Below are positions 37,305 to 45,994 of a stretch of 64,000 nt of DNA, piece after piece (position 1 is the stretch's first letter; each line of letters starts with the position of its first letter). The notes below the pieces were generated by a model. The model was not told where the DNA came from, did no database searches, and saw only the letters and a list, made by a program, of their open reading frames with translations. A program made the position numbers and the translations under genes. The stretch comes from Cognatundibacterium squillarum (GTDB lineage Bacteria > Pseudomonadota > Gammaproteobacteria > Burkholderiales > Burkholderiaceae_D). The DNA lies in assembly GCF_014652435.1 (NCBI RefSeq), contig NZ_BMYU01000009.1, positions 59,441-123,440 of the forward strand. Reading direction: 5' to 3'.

Positions 37305-38252
37305 TTAAGCCATCGATTCCGATTGCCGCTGTAACGCAAGTTCAGCGGTAATTGCTTTTTCTGCCCAGCTGTCCGGTATGACCATCGCCCTGCCGGACTC
37401 CAGCCATTGCCCGTTTTGCTCCTTCAGGATTGCCAGCATATAAGGTGCTTCCTGCTTTTGCCATTCTGCCTGCAAGAACGGCAGGCATTCTGCGCCGGTA
37501 CGCACTTCAGATTCAGGGCAAATTGCCGGTGCCAGCCAGGCCATTTTAGGTAACAGACATGCCGGTTCCTGCAGGGCCGCCAGCTCGCCCATCGTCAGAA
37601 TCAAGCCGCGTGCATGCTGAGGATGCAATCCCGGTGTATGCACATCCGCATTATGCGGACGGTAAAACAGCCAGCCTTTGATCATCGCAGCAGCGGAAAA
37701 CACCGGCTGATCCAGTACGGATCGCGCCAGTGCCGTTTGCCCCAGTTGCATTTGCTGGCGTAACATTTTCGGGATTTTCAAACCCAGCGCATCGGCGAGA
37801 TTCGGCCCAAGAAACTGCATCAGTCCGGCATCCGGCTGATGCTGACGGCACAGGTAAAACTTGGTTGCCAGCTCGATATGACGATATCCGTCGTTCGCAG
37901 CCAGCAGAAAATCAAACTCACCGGCAGTGATGCCTTTTTCGTTGTGAATCTGTACGCCACGACGAAAAGCCAGCCCTTCCGTCTGCAACGCAAATGCCAG
38001 CAATTGCTCTGCATACAAACCGAGACGACGCACCGGCTTTTCTGCAAGAAAAGCATCCAGCTCTGCTTGCACGGCTGCAGGGTCACTTTGCAAACGTTGC
38101 CACAAACGCGGGAATTGCAAGACGGGGTTCAGTGCAGCCCCATGCCAGCAAGGGGCATGCTCGTCCAGTAAAGGGGGAGACAACAGCAGCCAGCACAGCG
38201 CGCGCAATGGATACGAAGCGTAGCTGTGCCAGCCGGACGGAACAGAATCCAC
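37305..38252 (-). CDS. DUF1853 family protein, possible PD-(D/E)XK-like fold
   Basis: The 315-residue protein resembles the DUF1853 family, whose function is not established. It starts at GTG 38252, two bases after the uracil-DNA glycosylase stop. A segment AGEFDFLLAANDGYRHIELA followed by TKFYL has the D-(x)n-ExxxK spacing seen in PD-(D/E)XK nuclease-like folds; that reading is mine. Other features are WLFYRPHNADVHTPGL and a C-terminal part with a WLESGRAMVIPDSW pattern. It lies at the end of the tsaB-rimI-udg run, so it may share their transcript. Confidence 0.75.
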   Translation of the reverse strand: MDSVPSGWHSYASYPLRALCWLLLSPPLLDEHAPCWHGAALNPVLQFPRLWQRLQSDPAAVQAELDAFLAEKPVRRLGLYAEQLLAFALQTEGLAFRRGVQIHNEKGITAGEFDFLLAANDGYRHIELATKFYLCRQHQPDAGLMQFLGPNLADALGLKIPKMLRQQMQLGQTALARSVLDQPVFSAAAMIKGWLFYRPHNADVHTPGLHPQHARGLILTMGELAALQEPACLLPKMAWLAPAICPESEVRTGAECLPFLQAEWQKQEAPYMLAILKEQNGQWLESGRAMVIPDSWAEKAITAELALQRQSESMA

Positions 38253-38254
38253 GT

Positions 38255-39178
38255 TTATTCAGGCGAAAAATGATCCAGTGCCAGACATAAATCCTGCCAG
38301 GCTTTGGCTTTGTCTGCCGGTTTGCGCAGTAAATATGCCGGATGGTAAGTTACCACCAGTGGGATGCCATTCAACCGATGGGCGCGTCCGCGCAATTGTC
38401 CGACCGGCGTCTCCGGACTCATTCCGAGCAGACTGACCGCCGCCGTTTTACCCAGCGCGATAATCATGCGTGGTTGAATCAGCGCAATCTGACGCTGCAG
38501 ATACGGCAAACAGGCCGCCACTTCCTCTGCTGATGGCGGACGGTCGCGGCCATTGTCATCGGTAGGACGGCATTTCACGATATTGGCGATATACGCACGC
38601 TGCCCGCGGGCGATACCGAGTGCGCGCAACATATTGTCGAGTAACTGACCCGCAGCACCGACAAACGGCTCGCCTTGCAGGTTTTCGTTGTAACCGGGAC
38701 CTTCACCGACAAATAACCACGGCGCAGCAGAATCGCCGACACCAAACACCGTATTCGCCCTGCCCTGACACAAACCACATTGCTGACAGGAAGCAACTTC
38801 TGTTTGCAATGTCTGCCAGTCCATAGACTGAATACGCGATACCCGGGAGCTGTCTGAAGGCTGAACATCCGCAACCGGCAGGAACATCAATTCCTCAACA
38901 ATGCTGTCATCCGTACTGGCTGGCACCGATTCCGGTATCAGCAGCTCATCTGCCGCGGTAGCCACAGGCGCGGTATCTGCGGGAGTCATTTGCCCAGACT
39001 GCTTCATTACTTCGGCAAGTTCAGGTTGCTCAACTTCGGCTCCTGCGGATACAGCTGTTTCCGGAGCTTCCGCAGTTTCCGTTGTTTCTGCAAGTACAGG
39101 ATGCTTGCTGAGCCACAAAGGCCCCAGCCCCATTTCATCGAAAACCCGTAACTGTTGGACTGCAGACGCCGGATTCAT
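38255..39178 (-). CDS. Family 4 uracil-DNA glycosylase with acidic N-terminal extension
   Basis: The enzyme removes uracil from DNA and holds a 4Fe-4S cluster. In the 307-residue protein the catalytic domain covers about 120-307: cluster cysteines 131, 134, 203 and 223 (CQQCGLC, VKCRP, AACLPYL), the GEGPG motif (158-162) and HPAYLL (279-284). The first 120 residues are Glu/Ala/Thr/Pro-rich and probably disordered, which is common for betaproteobacterial members. Its start overlaps the rimI stop by one base (ATGA-type coupling). Confidence 0.92.
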   Translation of the reverse strand: MNPASAVQQLRVFDEMGLGPLWLSKHPVLAETTETAEAPETAVSAGAEVEQPELAEVMKQSGQMTPADTAPVATAADELLIPESVPASTDDSIVEELMFLPVADVQPSDSSRVSRIQSMDWQTLQTEVASCQQCGLCQGRANTVFGVGDSAAPWLFVGEGPGYNENLQGEPFVGAAGQLLDNMLRALGIARGQRAYIANIVKCRPTDDNGRDRPPSAEEVAACLPYLQRQIALIQPRMIIALGKTAAVSLLGMSPETPVGQLRGRAHRLNGIPLVVTYHPAYLLRKPADKAKAWQDLCLALDHFSPE

Positions 39179-39630
39179 CAGAGTATTTTCCTCATTACGA
39201 TTGCATCTTCGCGCGTATGTGCATCAACCGGGTAATAATTTTTACGTTTGCCGATTTCAGCAAATCCCGCCGACTGATACACAGAAATCGCCCTTGCGTT
39301 GGATCGACGCACCTCAAGCAATACCGATTCAAAGCCTTGCTCCAGACCATATTGCTGCATAAAGTCGAGCAGCACTCTGGCAAATCCATTCCCTTGCGCT
39401 TCAGGACGAACAGTAATATTCAGTAAATGCAATTCTTCCAGCACCGGCATCAAAAACATATAAGCAAGAATGTCGCCTTCGGTATTGCGCACGCCAAAGG
39501 CTGAATAAGCGGCGACAAAAGAATCTGTGAAATGCCCGCGCGTCCACGGATGGCTGTGAGCTTGTTCTTCTACCGGCAACAGGCAGTCAATATCTGCCAT
39601 ACTCAGTACAGAAACTTGCTGTGAAAGCAT
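39178..39630 (-). CDS. rimI: Ribosomal protein S18-alanine N-acetyltransferase
   Basis: RimI acetylates the N-terminal alanine of S18 and related ends. The 150-residue GNAT protein has MADIDCLLPVEEQAHSHPWT near the start, the acetyl-CoA loop RPEAQGNGFARVLLDFM and the RRSNARAISVYQSAGFAEIG motif typical of RimI. It lies between tsaB and the uracil-DNA glycosylase gene and overlaps both by one base, so the three are translationally coupled. Confidence 0.93.
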   Translation of the reverse strand: MLSQQVSVLSMADIDCLLPVEEQAHSHPWTRGHFTDSFVAAYSAFGVRNTEGDILAYMFLMPVLEELHLLNITVRPEAQGNGFARVLLDFMQQYGLEQGFESVLLEVRRSNARAISVYQSAGFAEIGKRKNYYPVDAHTREDAIVMRKIL

Positions 39631-40325
39631 TACGGCCGTCCCTGCAATGCGCGCTCAGCCGTTGTCAGTGCAATTTTATTACGCAGATAGAGCGGCTCCG
39701 CCTCTGCAGCACTGACCGTTTGTCCGGATAAAAAGCGCTGACTGCCGATACGCGCCACGTCGGCAGCATGCGGACGCGCATGTACCAGCGGACAGCTTGC
39801 CGCAGCCTCCGGCAAGTCCAGTCCCGGTCCCAGCGCCAGTACCAGTGAAGGGTACTGCGCCAGCCAGTCCGACAGCAATGCGGCATCAATGGCGGTCAGT
39901 ACCGGCGCAATCATCACAGTAACAGCCTGATTCCGGACGCGGCAGACAGCCGCATACATTTCTTTCATGCGCGCATCCAGCAAACACAGAAAGTCCGCAT
40001 CGCCATGCTGTGCAGCAGCAGCCAGCGCCATAGCTTCCAGCGTCACTACCGGCACTACCGGCAAATCTGCGCCGTAAGCCATGCCCTGCACCAGCCCGCA
40101 CGCGGTACGTACACCAGTAAATGCACCCGGTCCGCAACCGAATGCAATTGCATCACAATCCTGCAAAGCAATGCCGGCATCGCCGAGAAGGCGCTGCATG
40201 GCTGGCAGGCTGGCTTCAGAATGCGTTTCCGCAGAAGGGATATCAATGAAAGACAGTTTGCCATCGCGCAATAAAGCGGCAGAGGCAAACTCATTCGAGG
40301 TTTCTATTGCTAAAATTGTCGTCAT
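39630..40325 (-). CDS. tsaB: tRNA threonylcarbamoyladenosine biosynthesis protein TsaB
   Basis: TsaB forms the TsaBDE complex that makes t6A37 in tRNAs reading ANN codons. The 231-residue ASKHA-fold protein begins TTILAIETSNEFASAALL after Met and has the signature AFGCGPGAFTGVRTACGLVQG. It is the first gene of the tsaB-rimI-udg-DUF1853 run and diverges from the thioredoxin-like gene. Confidence 0.94.
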   Translation of the reverse strand: MTTILAIETSNEFASAALLRDGKLSFIDIPSAETHSEASLPAMQRLLGDAGIALQDCDAIAFGCGPGAFTGVRTACGLVQGMAYGADLPVVPVVTLEAMALAAAAQHGDADFLCLLDARMKEMYAAVCRVRNQAVTVMIAPVLTAIDAALLSDWLAQYPSLVLALGPGLDLPEAAASCPLVHARPHAADVARIGSQRFLSGQTVSAAEAEPLYLRNKIALTTAERALQGRP

Positions 40326-40446
40326 TTCGCTATTGTACTTGCTTCATCCGGCACTGCGCTGCAGTTTGCGCACACAGCATGCATAATCTGCATTTGCTTT
40401 ATGCCTGACAGGACATTTGCCACATCCCTGCATCTGACTATTATTT

Positions 40447-40860
40447 ATGACCGTTTTATCTCTGCACCCTGACAGCATTCAGGAACATTTACCGAACAGC
40501 CGCTGGCTGGTTGCCTGCCTCTGCGCCGCGTGGTGCGATACCTGTAACGCCTATCGCAGTGCATTTGAAGCACTGGCAGAGAAACATCCGGACAAATGCT
40601 TTTGCTGGATCGATATTGAAGATCAGGCCAGTCTGGTGGAAGACATCGATATCGAAAACTTCCCGACAATTCTGGTTCAAGTTGATGATCAGATTGAATT
40701 TCTCGGAACAATGCTGCCGGATACCCAGCAATTGCATCGCATGATGCAATCATTCAGCGCACCGGAAGATGGCTCACGCAAACAATTTCAGCGAACATCA
40801 CTGAACCAGCACGCACCGGATAACTGGAATCTGCGCAACAGTCTGCTGGCTATTTCCTGA
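40447..40860 (+). CDS. Thioredoxin-like protein
   Basis: The 137-residue protein has a thioredoxin fold with active site WCDTC (Cys30, Cys33) and the cis-proline loop ENFPTILV. The active site sequence differs from the standard WCGPC, so its redox potential and partners may differ. There is no signal peptide; it should be cytoplasmic. The tail after residue 100 is polar. Role unknown; the function as a thiol reductase is inferred from the CxxC. Confidence 0.85.
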   Translation: MTVLSLHPDSIQEHLPNSRWLVACLCAAWCDTCNAYRSAFEALAEKHPDKCFCWIDIEDQASLVEDIDIENFPTILVQVDDQIEFLGTMLPDTQQLHRMMQSFSAPEDGSRKQFQRTSLNQHAPDNWNLRNSLLAIS

Positions 40861-40935
40861 CACTTCGTCGTACGCTGCCATTGCATAGCGATGGCAGCAA
40901 AAGCTGGACACAATCTGATAAAACGCTTTCCGAAA

Positions 40936-40973
40936 ACAAAAAAGGATCAGATTTTCATCTGATCCTTTTTCTT
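40936..40973 (-). terminator. Terminator of tRNA-Arg copy 1
   Basis: On the minus strand the hairpin GGATCAGAT-GAAA-ATCTGATCC, fully Watson-Crick, is followed by a T run. It lies 8 bp after the CCA end. Confidence 0.88.
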
Positions 40974-40978
40974 AATAC

Positions 40979-41055
40979 TGGTGCGGCCGGCAGGAATCGA
41001 ACCCACGACCCCTTGGTTCGTAGCCAAGTACTCTATCCAGCTGAGCTACGGCCGC
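40979..41055 (-). tRNA. tRNA-Arg (anticodon ACG), copy 1
   Basis: The 77-nt gene folds with acceptor arms GCGGCCG/CGGCCGC, anticodon loop CTACGAA between CTTGG and CCAAG, T arm GGTTCGATTCC and an encoded CCA. ACG would be edited to ICG to read CGU, CGC and CGA. Identical to copies 2 and 3 in the tRNA body. Confidence 0.96.
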
Positions 41056-41365
41056 GAAGACATGTATTATGCACGACTCCGGCTAAAAAAGCCAGTCCGC
41101 GACGGAAATTTCTTCATGCGCAACGCTTTTATCCGGAAAACTCACTGGCACGGAACAGCGCGACTAAATACGCAATTCTGCAATCGAATCATCGCTTCCA
41201 TAGCTGCAATGTAAATTCGGGAACTCCCTGGGCCGCCTCGTTAATTGCGATATCCGGCAATTTCGTACTTCCCAAAAACTGCAGAAATGCAATCCAGCCT
41301 CAGTCATTTTCAAACGCGCAAAACAAAAAAGGACCAGATTTTCATCTGATCCTTTTTCTTAAAGC
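41056..41365. other. Spacer between tRNA-Arg copies 1 and 2
   Basis: The 310 bp carry the upstream region of copy 1 (a CATAAT element at 41066-41071 on the minus strand) and the terminator of copy 2. I see no gene. The long plus-strand frame 40881-41708 runs through all three tRNAs and is spurious. Confidence 0.7.
41322..41359 (-). terminator. Terminator of tRNA-Arg copy 2
   Basis: On the minus strand the stem is GGATCAGAT with ATCTGGTCC and loop GAAA, so one U-G wobble replaces a pair of copy 1, and a T run follows. Confidence 0.87.
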
Positions 41366-41442
41366 TGGTGCGGCCGGCAGGAATCGAACCCACGACCCCT
41401 TGGTTCGTAGCCAAGTACTCTATCCAGCTGAGCTACGGCCGC
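41366..41442 (-). tRNA. tRNA-Arg (anticodon ACG), copy 2
   Basis: Same 77-nt body as copy 1, with encoded CCA. Its flanks differ from the other copies apart from the terminator block on the 3' side. Confidence 0.96.
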
Positions 41443-41570
41443 GCAGAGAACGAAACTATATCAGAAGCGATTGCAATTTTCCAGCCCCTACAGCAAAAAG
41501 AGCTTTATCCGCAATCGTCCGCCGGATACTCAGGACGCACGACGCAGACATGCGCAGTTTCGCCGGACAA

Positions 41571-41608
41571 AACAAAAAAGGACCAGATTTTCATCTAATC
41601 CTTTTTCT
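41571..41608 (-). terminator. Terminator of tRNA-Arg copy 3
   Basis: On the minus strand the stem is GGATTAGAT with ATCTGGTCC, two U-G wobbles; loop GAAA and a T run as in the others. Confidence 0.87.
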
Positions 41609-41614
41609 TAATAC

Positions 41615-41691
41615 TGGTGCGGCCGGCAGGAATCGAACCCACGACCCCTTGGTTCGTAGCCAAGTACTCTATCCAGCTGAGCTACGGCCGC
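41615..41691 (-). tRNA. tRNA-Arg (anticodon ACG), copy 3
   Basis: Same 77-nt body as copies 1 and 2, with encoded CCA. It is the first of the three in the direction of transcription and has the clearest promoter. Confidence 0.96.
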
Positions 41692-41701
41692 GAAGAACAA
41701 G

Positions 41702-41731
41702 ATTATAGCCCAATGCGTTGCCAATTGTAAA
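41702..41731 (-). promoter_or_regulatory. Predicted promoter of tRNA-Arg copy 3
   Basis: On the minus strand TTTACA (41726-41731) and TATAAT (41702-41707) are 18 bp apart, with the -10 ending 10 bp before the tRNA 5' end. Confidence 0.65.
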
Positions 41732-41748
41732 GAGGTGGCAGGCAGGAA

Positions 41749-43632
41749 TCAGATTTCCACCTGCGAACCGACTTCAATCACGCGGTTGCTAGGAATGCGG
41801 TAGAAGTCAGCAGCATCACGCGCATTGCGCGACATCGTCACAAACAACCACTCACGCCAGCCAACCATGCCGCTACCCGGACGGGACACGATCGTCTGAC
41901 GTGCGATGAAGTACGAGGTCTCCATCGGCTCAAAGCTCAGTCCGTGCTGCGCGCACAGCTCCAGCGCATTCGGAATATCCGGCTCATTCTTAAAACCGTA
42001 ATTCACATCGACCTGAAAACAGTTATGCCCGAGATCCGTTACCTGAATCCGCTCGTTAAACGGCACCCACGGAATCTCCTTATTACGCAGCGTCAGGAAA
42101 ACAATGCGCTCATGAACAATCTTGTTGTGCGACAGATTATGCAGCAACGCATGCGGCACACCGTCTGCCTCACCACGCAGAAACACTGCCGTGCCCGGCA
42201 CACGTACCGGAGGAGAAACAAACAGGGACTCCAGAAAATCTTCCAGCGGAATTGCATGCTTTTTCAGGTTCTCAAACACCAGCTCACGTCCGCGCTTCCA
42301 GGTAATCATGATGGTGAACATAATCACGCCGAGCAGAATCGGGAACCAGCCCCCGTGAAAGAATTTCAGAGCATTCGCGGAGAACAGAGAAATGTCGATA
42401 AACAGGAAGAAACTGGTCGACGCAAGACACAGCAGCAGATTGTATTTCCAGCCGTAACGAATCACGAAGAAAGTCAGCAGCGATGTCACCAGCATGGTGC
42501 CGGTTACCGCAATACCGTAAGCAGCTGCCAGCTTGGAAGACGATGCGAAGCCAATCACCGCAGCAACCACGGCTGCCAGCTGCATCCAGTTAATCGCCGG
42601 AATATAAATCTGACCAATCTCTTTTGCGGAAGTATGAATAATTTCCATACGCGGCAGAATACCCAGCGAAATCGCCTGCTTGGTCATAGAGAACGTACCG
42701 GAAATGGTGGCCTGAGAAGCAATCACCGTTGCCGTCGCGGACAAAATCACCAGCGGATAAATACTCCAGGCACCGAGCTGAGAATAAAACGGATTTTCAG
42801 CCGCTGCAGGATTAGCCAGCAGCAATGCGCCCTGCCCCAGATAATTCAGCGCCAGCGCCGGAAACACAATCATGAACCACGCAAAACGAATCGGCTTAGC
42901 GCCGAAGTGCCCCATGTCAGCATACAGCGCTTCTGCACCGGTCAGCGCCAGCACTACCGCACCCAGCGCCAGAAATGCCGCAAAGCGATGGCGATTCAGA
43001 AATTCCAGTGCACGGAATGGATTCAGCGCCTCCAGAATAACCGGATTCTTAATGATGTTATAAACACCCATCGCTGCCAGCGAGAAAAACCAGATCAGCA
43101 TGATTGGACCAAACCATTTACCGATCCCCGCTGTCCCCTTGGATTGCACCGCGTACAACGCCACCAGTACAGTCAGCGTAATCGGCACAACGAATGGCTG
43201 AAATGCCGGCGTCGCCACTTCCAGCCCTTCGATTGCTGAAAGCACAGAAATCGCCGGCGTAATGACACCATCACCGAAAAACAAAGCTGCGCCAAACAGC
43301 CCGAGTACCAGCAAAGGAAAATGCCATGCCGATTTTTTACCGACCGATTCCAGTGCCAGCGCCGTCAGCGCCATGATCCCGCCTTCACCACGATTATGTG
43401 CCCGCAGAATCAGGGTCACATATTTGAGGGCCACGATAATGATTAAGCCCCACAAAATCAGAGAAACGACGCCAAAAATATTGTCCGGATTGACAGCCAG
43501 TCCGTGTTCCGCCGAAAAGATTTCCTTCATCGTGTACAGCGGACTGGTTCCGATATCACCATAAACGATACCGATTGCAGCCAGCGTCAGCGCTTTGAGG
43601 CTGCTTTTTCCATGTTCTGTTCCCAATTGCAT
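41749..43632 (-). CDS. kup: Kup-type potassium uptake protein
   Basis: Kup imports potassium with protons across the inner membrane. The 627-residue protein starts MQLGTEHGKSSLKALTLAAI and has the family signature IGIVYGDIGTSPLYTMKEIF, about twelve membrane segments to residue 435 and a soluble C-terminal domain. CAAGGT before the ATG can serve as ribosome binding site. It stands alone between the tRNA-Arg triplet and tRNA-Ser. Confidence 0.95.
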   Translation of the reverse strand: MQLGTEHGKSSLKALTLAAIGIVYGDIGTSPLYTMKEIFSAEHGLAVNPDNIFGVVSLILWGLIIIVALKYVTLILRAHNRGEGGIMALTALALESVGKKSAWHFPLLVLGLFGAALFFGDGVITPAISVLSAIEGLEVATPAFQPFVVPITLTVLVALYAVQSKGTAGIGKWFGPIMLIWFFSLAAMGVYNIIKNPVILEALNPFRALEFLNRHRFAAFLALGAVVLALTGAEALYADMGHFGAKPIRFAWFMIVFPALALNYLGQGALLLANPAAAENPFYSQLGAWSIYPLVILSATATVIASQATISGTFSMTKQAISLGILPRMEIIHTSAKEIGQIYIPAINWMQLAAVVAAVIGFASSSKLAAAYGIAVTGTMLVTSLLTFFVIRYGWKYNLLLCLASTSFFLFIDISLFSANALKFFHGGWFPILLGVIMFTIMITWKRGRELVFENLKKHAIPLEDFLESLFVSPPVRVPGTAVFLRGEADGVPHALLHNLSHNKIVHERIVFLTLRNKEIPWVPFNERIQVTDLGHNCFQVDVNYGFKNEPDIPNALELCAQHGLSFEPMETSYFIARQTIVSRPGSGMVGWREWLFVTMSRNARDAADFYRIPSNRVIEVGSQVEI

Positions 43633-43953
43633 ACCTTGAAGTTAATGGTGCATTGCACAATAGGCCAATTCGGCGCGAAATTCAATCTTGTCATATGAAA
43701 TTCACATTGAATAGAAAGTTTACGCAACACTTCCCGCCGGCACCGGAAAATTTACAGCATTTTTACGCGTTTTATGTCTGCCGCGCCGCGACATCCGACG
43801 GAGAGTGAGCGGGAAATGCACGACGGATGAAGCAGGATATATCAGACGAAACATGCCGACCCGGATTTTGGCGGCAAACAAAGGGAAGAAAAAGGAAGAT
43901 ATCGCAGACAGAAAAGAAAAAAGCCTCTGAACAGAGTTCAGAGGCTTATATTC
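43633..43953. other. Intergenic region between kup and tRNA-Ser
   Basis: The 321 bp hold the AT-rich upstream side of kup and the tRNA-Ser terminator (43914-43950). I see no gene or repeat otherwise. Confidence 0.6.
43914..43950 (-). terminator. Terminator of tRNA-Ser
   Basis: Arms AGCCTCTGAAC and GTTCAGAGGCT close over a short loop; on the minus strand a T run follows. It starts 4 bp after the CCA end. Confidence 0.85.
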
Positions 43954-44045
43954 TGGCGGAGACGGTGAGATTCGAACTCACGATCCAGGTTACCCCAGAT
44001 GCCTCCTTAGCAGGGAGGTGCCTTCGGCCACTCGGCCACGTCTCC
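43954..44045 (-). tRNA. tRNA-Ser (anticodon GCU)
   Basis: The 92-nt class II tRNA has acceptor arms GGAGACG/CGTCTCC, discriminator G, anticodon loop TGCTAA between CTCCC and GGAG, a long variable arm (CATCTGGGGTAACCTGGATC) and T arm AGTTCGAATCT, with CCA encoded. GCT reads AGU/AGC. Confidence 0.95.
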
Positions 44046-44154
44046 ACACTAACGACCACATTACTGTGGATCGCAGTTGAGACCAAGATAATATCTGCTC
44101 AACCGCATTTGGTCAACTGCCCGCACACAAAATTGTGTTGATACGGGCAACTTT

Positions 44155-45405
44155 TTACGCGTTTTCCAGACCGAAGGCTTTATGCAGCGCACGTACTGCC
44201 AGCTCCATATATTTCTCGTCGATCAGGACGGAGATTTTGATTTCGGAAGTCGAAATCATCTGGATATTGATACCTTCTTCCGACAAAGTACGGAACATCT
44301 GGGACGCGATGCCAACGTGGCTGCGCATACCAACGCCGACCACGGACACTTTGGATACTTTGCTGTCGCCAACGATATTGGTTGCACCAACATGTTCACG
44401 CACACTGTCCTGCAATACCTGCATCGCTTTGTTGTAATCTGCGCGCGGTACGGTGAATGTAAAGTCTGTTTTGCCTTCAACGGACTGGTTCTGGATAATC
44501 ATATCGACTTCGATATTGGCATCCGCTACAGGGCCGAGGATCTGGTAAGCAATGCCCGGACGATCCGGTACGCACAGGACGGTGATCTTCGCCTCATCAC
44601 GGTTAAACGCGATGCCAGTGACGGTTGCTTGTTCCATATTTGTATCTTCCTCAAACGAAATCAGGGTGCCGGAAGCAGCTTCTTCTTCCAGCGGCATTAA
44701 CGGGTCGGTCAGCGATGAGAGTACGCGGGTTGGCATGCGGTAGTTACCGGCAAATTCCACAGAGCGGATTTGCAAAACTTTAGAGCCCAGCGATGCCATT
44801 TCCAGCATTTCTTCAAAGGTAATGGTTTTCAGACGGCGGGCATCTGTCACCACACGTGGATCAGTGGTGTAGACACCGTCTACGTCGGTGTAAATCAGGC
44901 ATTCCTGTGCCTGCAGTGCTGCCGCAACGGCAACCGCTGAAGTATCAGAACCGCCGCGACCCAGCGTCGTAATATTACCCAGATCATCCACACCCTGAAA
45001 GCCGGTAATAATCACGATGCGGCCGGCGTCCAGATCTGCCTTTACTTTCTTATCATCGATAGAAGAAATGCGCGCCTTAGTATAGGCAGAGTCTGTTTTG
45101 ATCGGAACTTGCCAGCCCGCATACGAGACCGCATCTTTGCCGATTGCCTGCAACGCGATGGCCAGCAGACCGACAGAGACTTGTTCACCGGTTGCGGCAA
45201 TCATATCAAGTTCACGCGGTGTCGGATCGGCGGACAATTCCTTTGCCAGACCCAGAAGACGGTTGGTTTCGCCGGACATGGCCGAAGGCACCACAACGAT
45301 CTGGTGACCGGCATCATGCCATTTGGCAACGCGTTTAGCGACATTCCTGATGCGCTCGACTGAGCCCATCGAGGTGCCACCGTATTTGTGAACGATTAAA
45401 GCCAT
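44155..45405 (-). CDS. lysC: Aspartate kinase
   Basis: LysC phosphorylates aspartate, the first step to lysine, methionine, threonine and diaminopimelate. The 416-residue protein begins [19 protein letters not shown], has the kinase core [16 protein letters not shown] and [14 protein letters not shown], and two C-terminal ACT domains ([37 protein letters not shown]) for feedback inhibition. A longer in-frame start at 45450 would add residues not found in the family. The next pathway enzyme, asd, lies at the other end of the window. Confidence 0.96.
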   Translation of the reverse strand: MALIVHKYGGTSMGSVERIRNVAKRVAKWHDAGHQIVVVPSAMSGETNRLLGLAKELSADPTPRELDMIAATGEQVSVGLLAIALQAIGKDAVSYAGWQVPIKTDSAYTKARISSIDDKKVKADLDAGRIVIITGFQGVDDLGNITTLGRGGSDTSAVAVAAALQAQECLIYTDVDGVYTTDPRVVTDARRLKTITFEEMLEMASLGSKVLQIRSVEFAGNYRMPTRVLSSLTDPLMPLEEEAASGTLISFEEDTNMEQATVTGIAFNRDEAKITVLCVPDRPGIAYQILGPVADANIEVDMIIQNQSVEGKTDFTFTVPRADYNKAMQVLQDSVREHVGATNIVGDSKVSKVSVVGVGMRSHVGIASQMFRTLSEEGINIQMISTSEIKISVLIDEKYMELAVRALHKAFGLENA

Positions 45406-45645
45406 AGATGTACAAGACTGAAAGGGGGGTGAAAAAAAGCCGTAAATCAACCCCTAACTCTACATGCTGCCCTGCAAAATAACAAGGCAAAGCCCGAGTA
45501 AATTTTCTTAGGTTTTTCGATTTCAAAATCGCAATTTATCGAATTTTGTAAAGAAATCCTGCAAAAAAATGCCTGTTTACCGCTGTCCGGCGGCACACTT
45601 GTTGCAACTGGTCTGCACAGCCGTTTCTGATGCGGATTTCAATGA

Positions 45646-45669
45646 AAATATACCCCAGGGGGTATATTT
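45646..45669. promoter_or_regulatory. Perfect palindrome of CsoR/CstR operator type, no target gene visible
   Basis: Arms AAATATACCCC and GGGGTATATTT surround a 2-bp centre. The core ATACCCC-N2-GGGGTAT resembles operators bound by CsoR/RcnR/CstR-family repressors, which sense Cu(I), Ni/Co, formaldehyde or persulfides. Neither a repressor nor a metal or sulfur gene is adjacent. The closest downstream genes on either strand are lysC and the DUF1415 gene, whose starts lie on the far sides. Confidence 0.6.
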
Positions 45670-45903
45670 AAAAGCCCGCGTATTTACTGAGACAATTGCC
45701 ATGTTTTGCCACATACCCCCTGAAATTTCAGTAAAAAGCGGCACAGCTCAGTTGATGTGGCGAAGCTGCATGCCAATTCCTGCATAACAGGCACTGATAT
45801 GCACCATATGCATCTGCGGTATATGGATATAAGAAATCAGTCGCTTAAACGCGGTTTTCGCGCACACCGGAAAAGCAGTAAACGATTTATCTGCTTCTGA
45901 ACG

Positions 45904-45937
45904 AAAAAACGCCGTGGTGCTGTGCACAACGGCGCTT
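45904..45937 (-). terminator. Intrinsic terminator after the DUF1415 gene
   Basis: On the minus strand CGCCGT-T-GTGC pairs with GCAC-C-ACGGCG over a short loop and is followed by T6. Confidence 0.8.
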
Positions 45938-45994
45938 CATTTTTGCAGGTGTTCAGATATCACTAACGGTACGACACCGATACCGGAACACAGC

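Larger units (their letters stand above)
45406..45994. other. Gene-free region between lysC and the DUF1415 gene
   Basis: The 589 bp hold the lysC upstream region (AT-rich to about 45570), a perfect 24-bp palindrome (45646-45669) with a related half-site ATACCCCC (45713-45720), an 8-bp inverted repeat TTTACTGA/TCAGTAAA (45683-45690 and 45728-45735), and the DUF1415 terminator. The 72-codon plus-strand frame 45569-45787 crosses the palindrome and looks like chance. Confidence 0.65.

Noticed and set aside
40936-41691. Three regularly similar blocks that might suggest a repeat array or CRISPR
   Set aside because: Each block is a complete tRNA-Arg gene plus terminator; spacers are of unequal length and not spacer-like.
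40881-41708. 275-codon plus-strand frame with a threefold internal repeat
   Set aside because: The repeated peptide is the antisense translation of the three tRNA-Arg genes and their terminators; there is no gene here.
41944-43239. 431-codon plus-strand frame over kup
   Set aside because: It is a shadow of kup and has a His/Arg/Asn-rich composition without motifs.
43827-44141. Plus-strand frame of 104 codons
   Set aside because: It is the antisense of tRNA-Ser and its terminator.
45405-45480. Possible lysine riboswitch before lysC
   Set aside because: The leader is short and AT-rich and lacks the conserved lysine-riboswitch core.
45569-45787. 72-codon plus-strand frame in the lysC-DUF1415 gap
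   Set aside because: It runs through the 24-bp palindrome, has no ribosome binding site and no family features.
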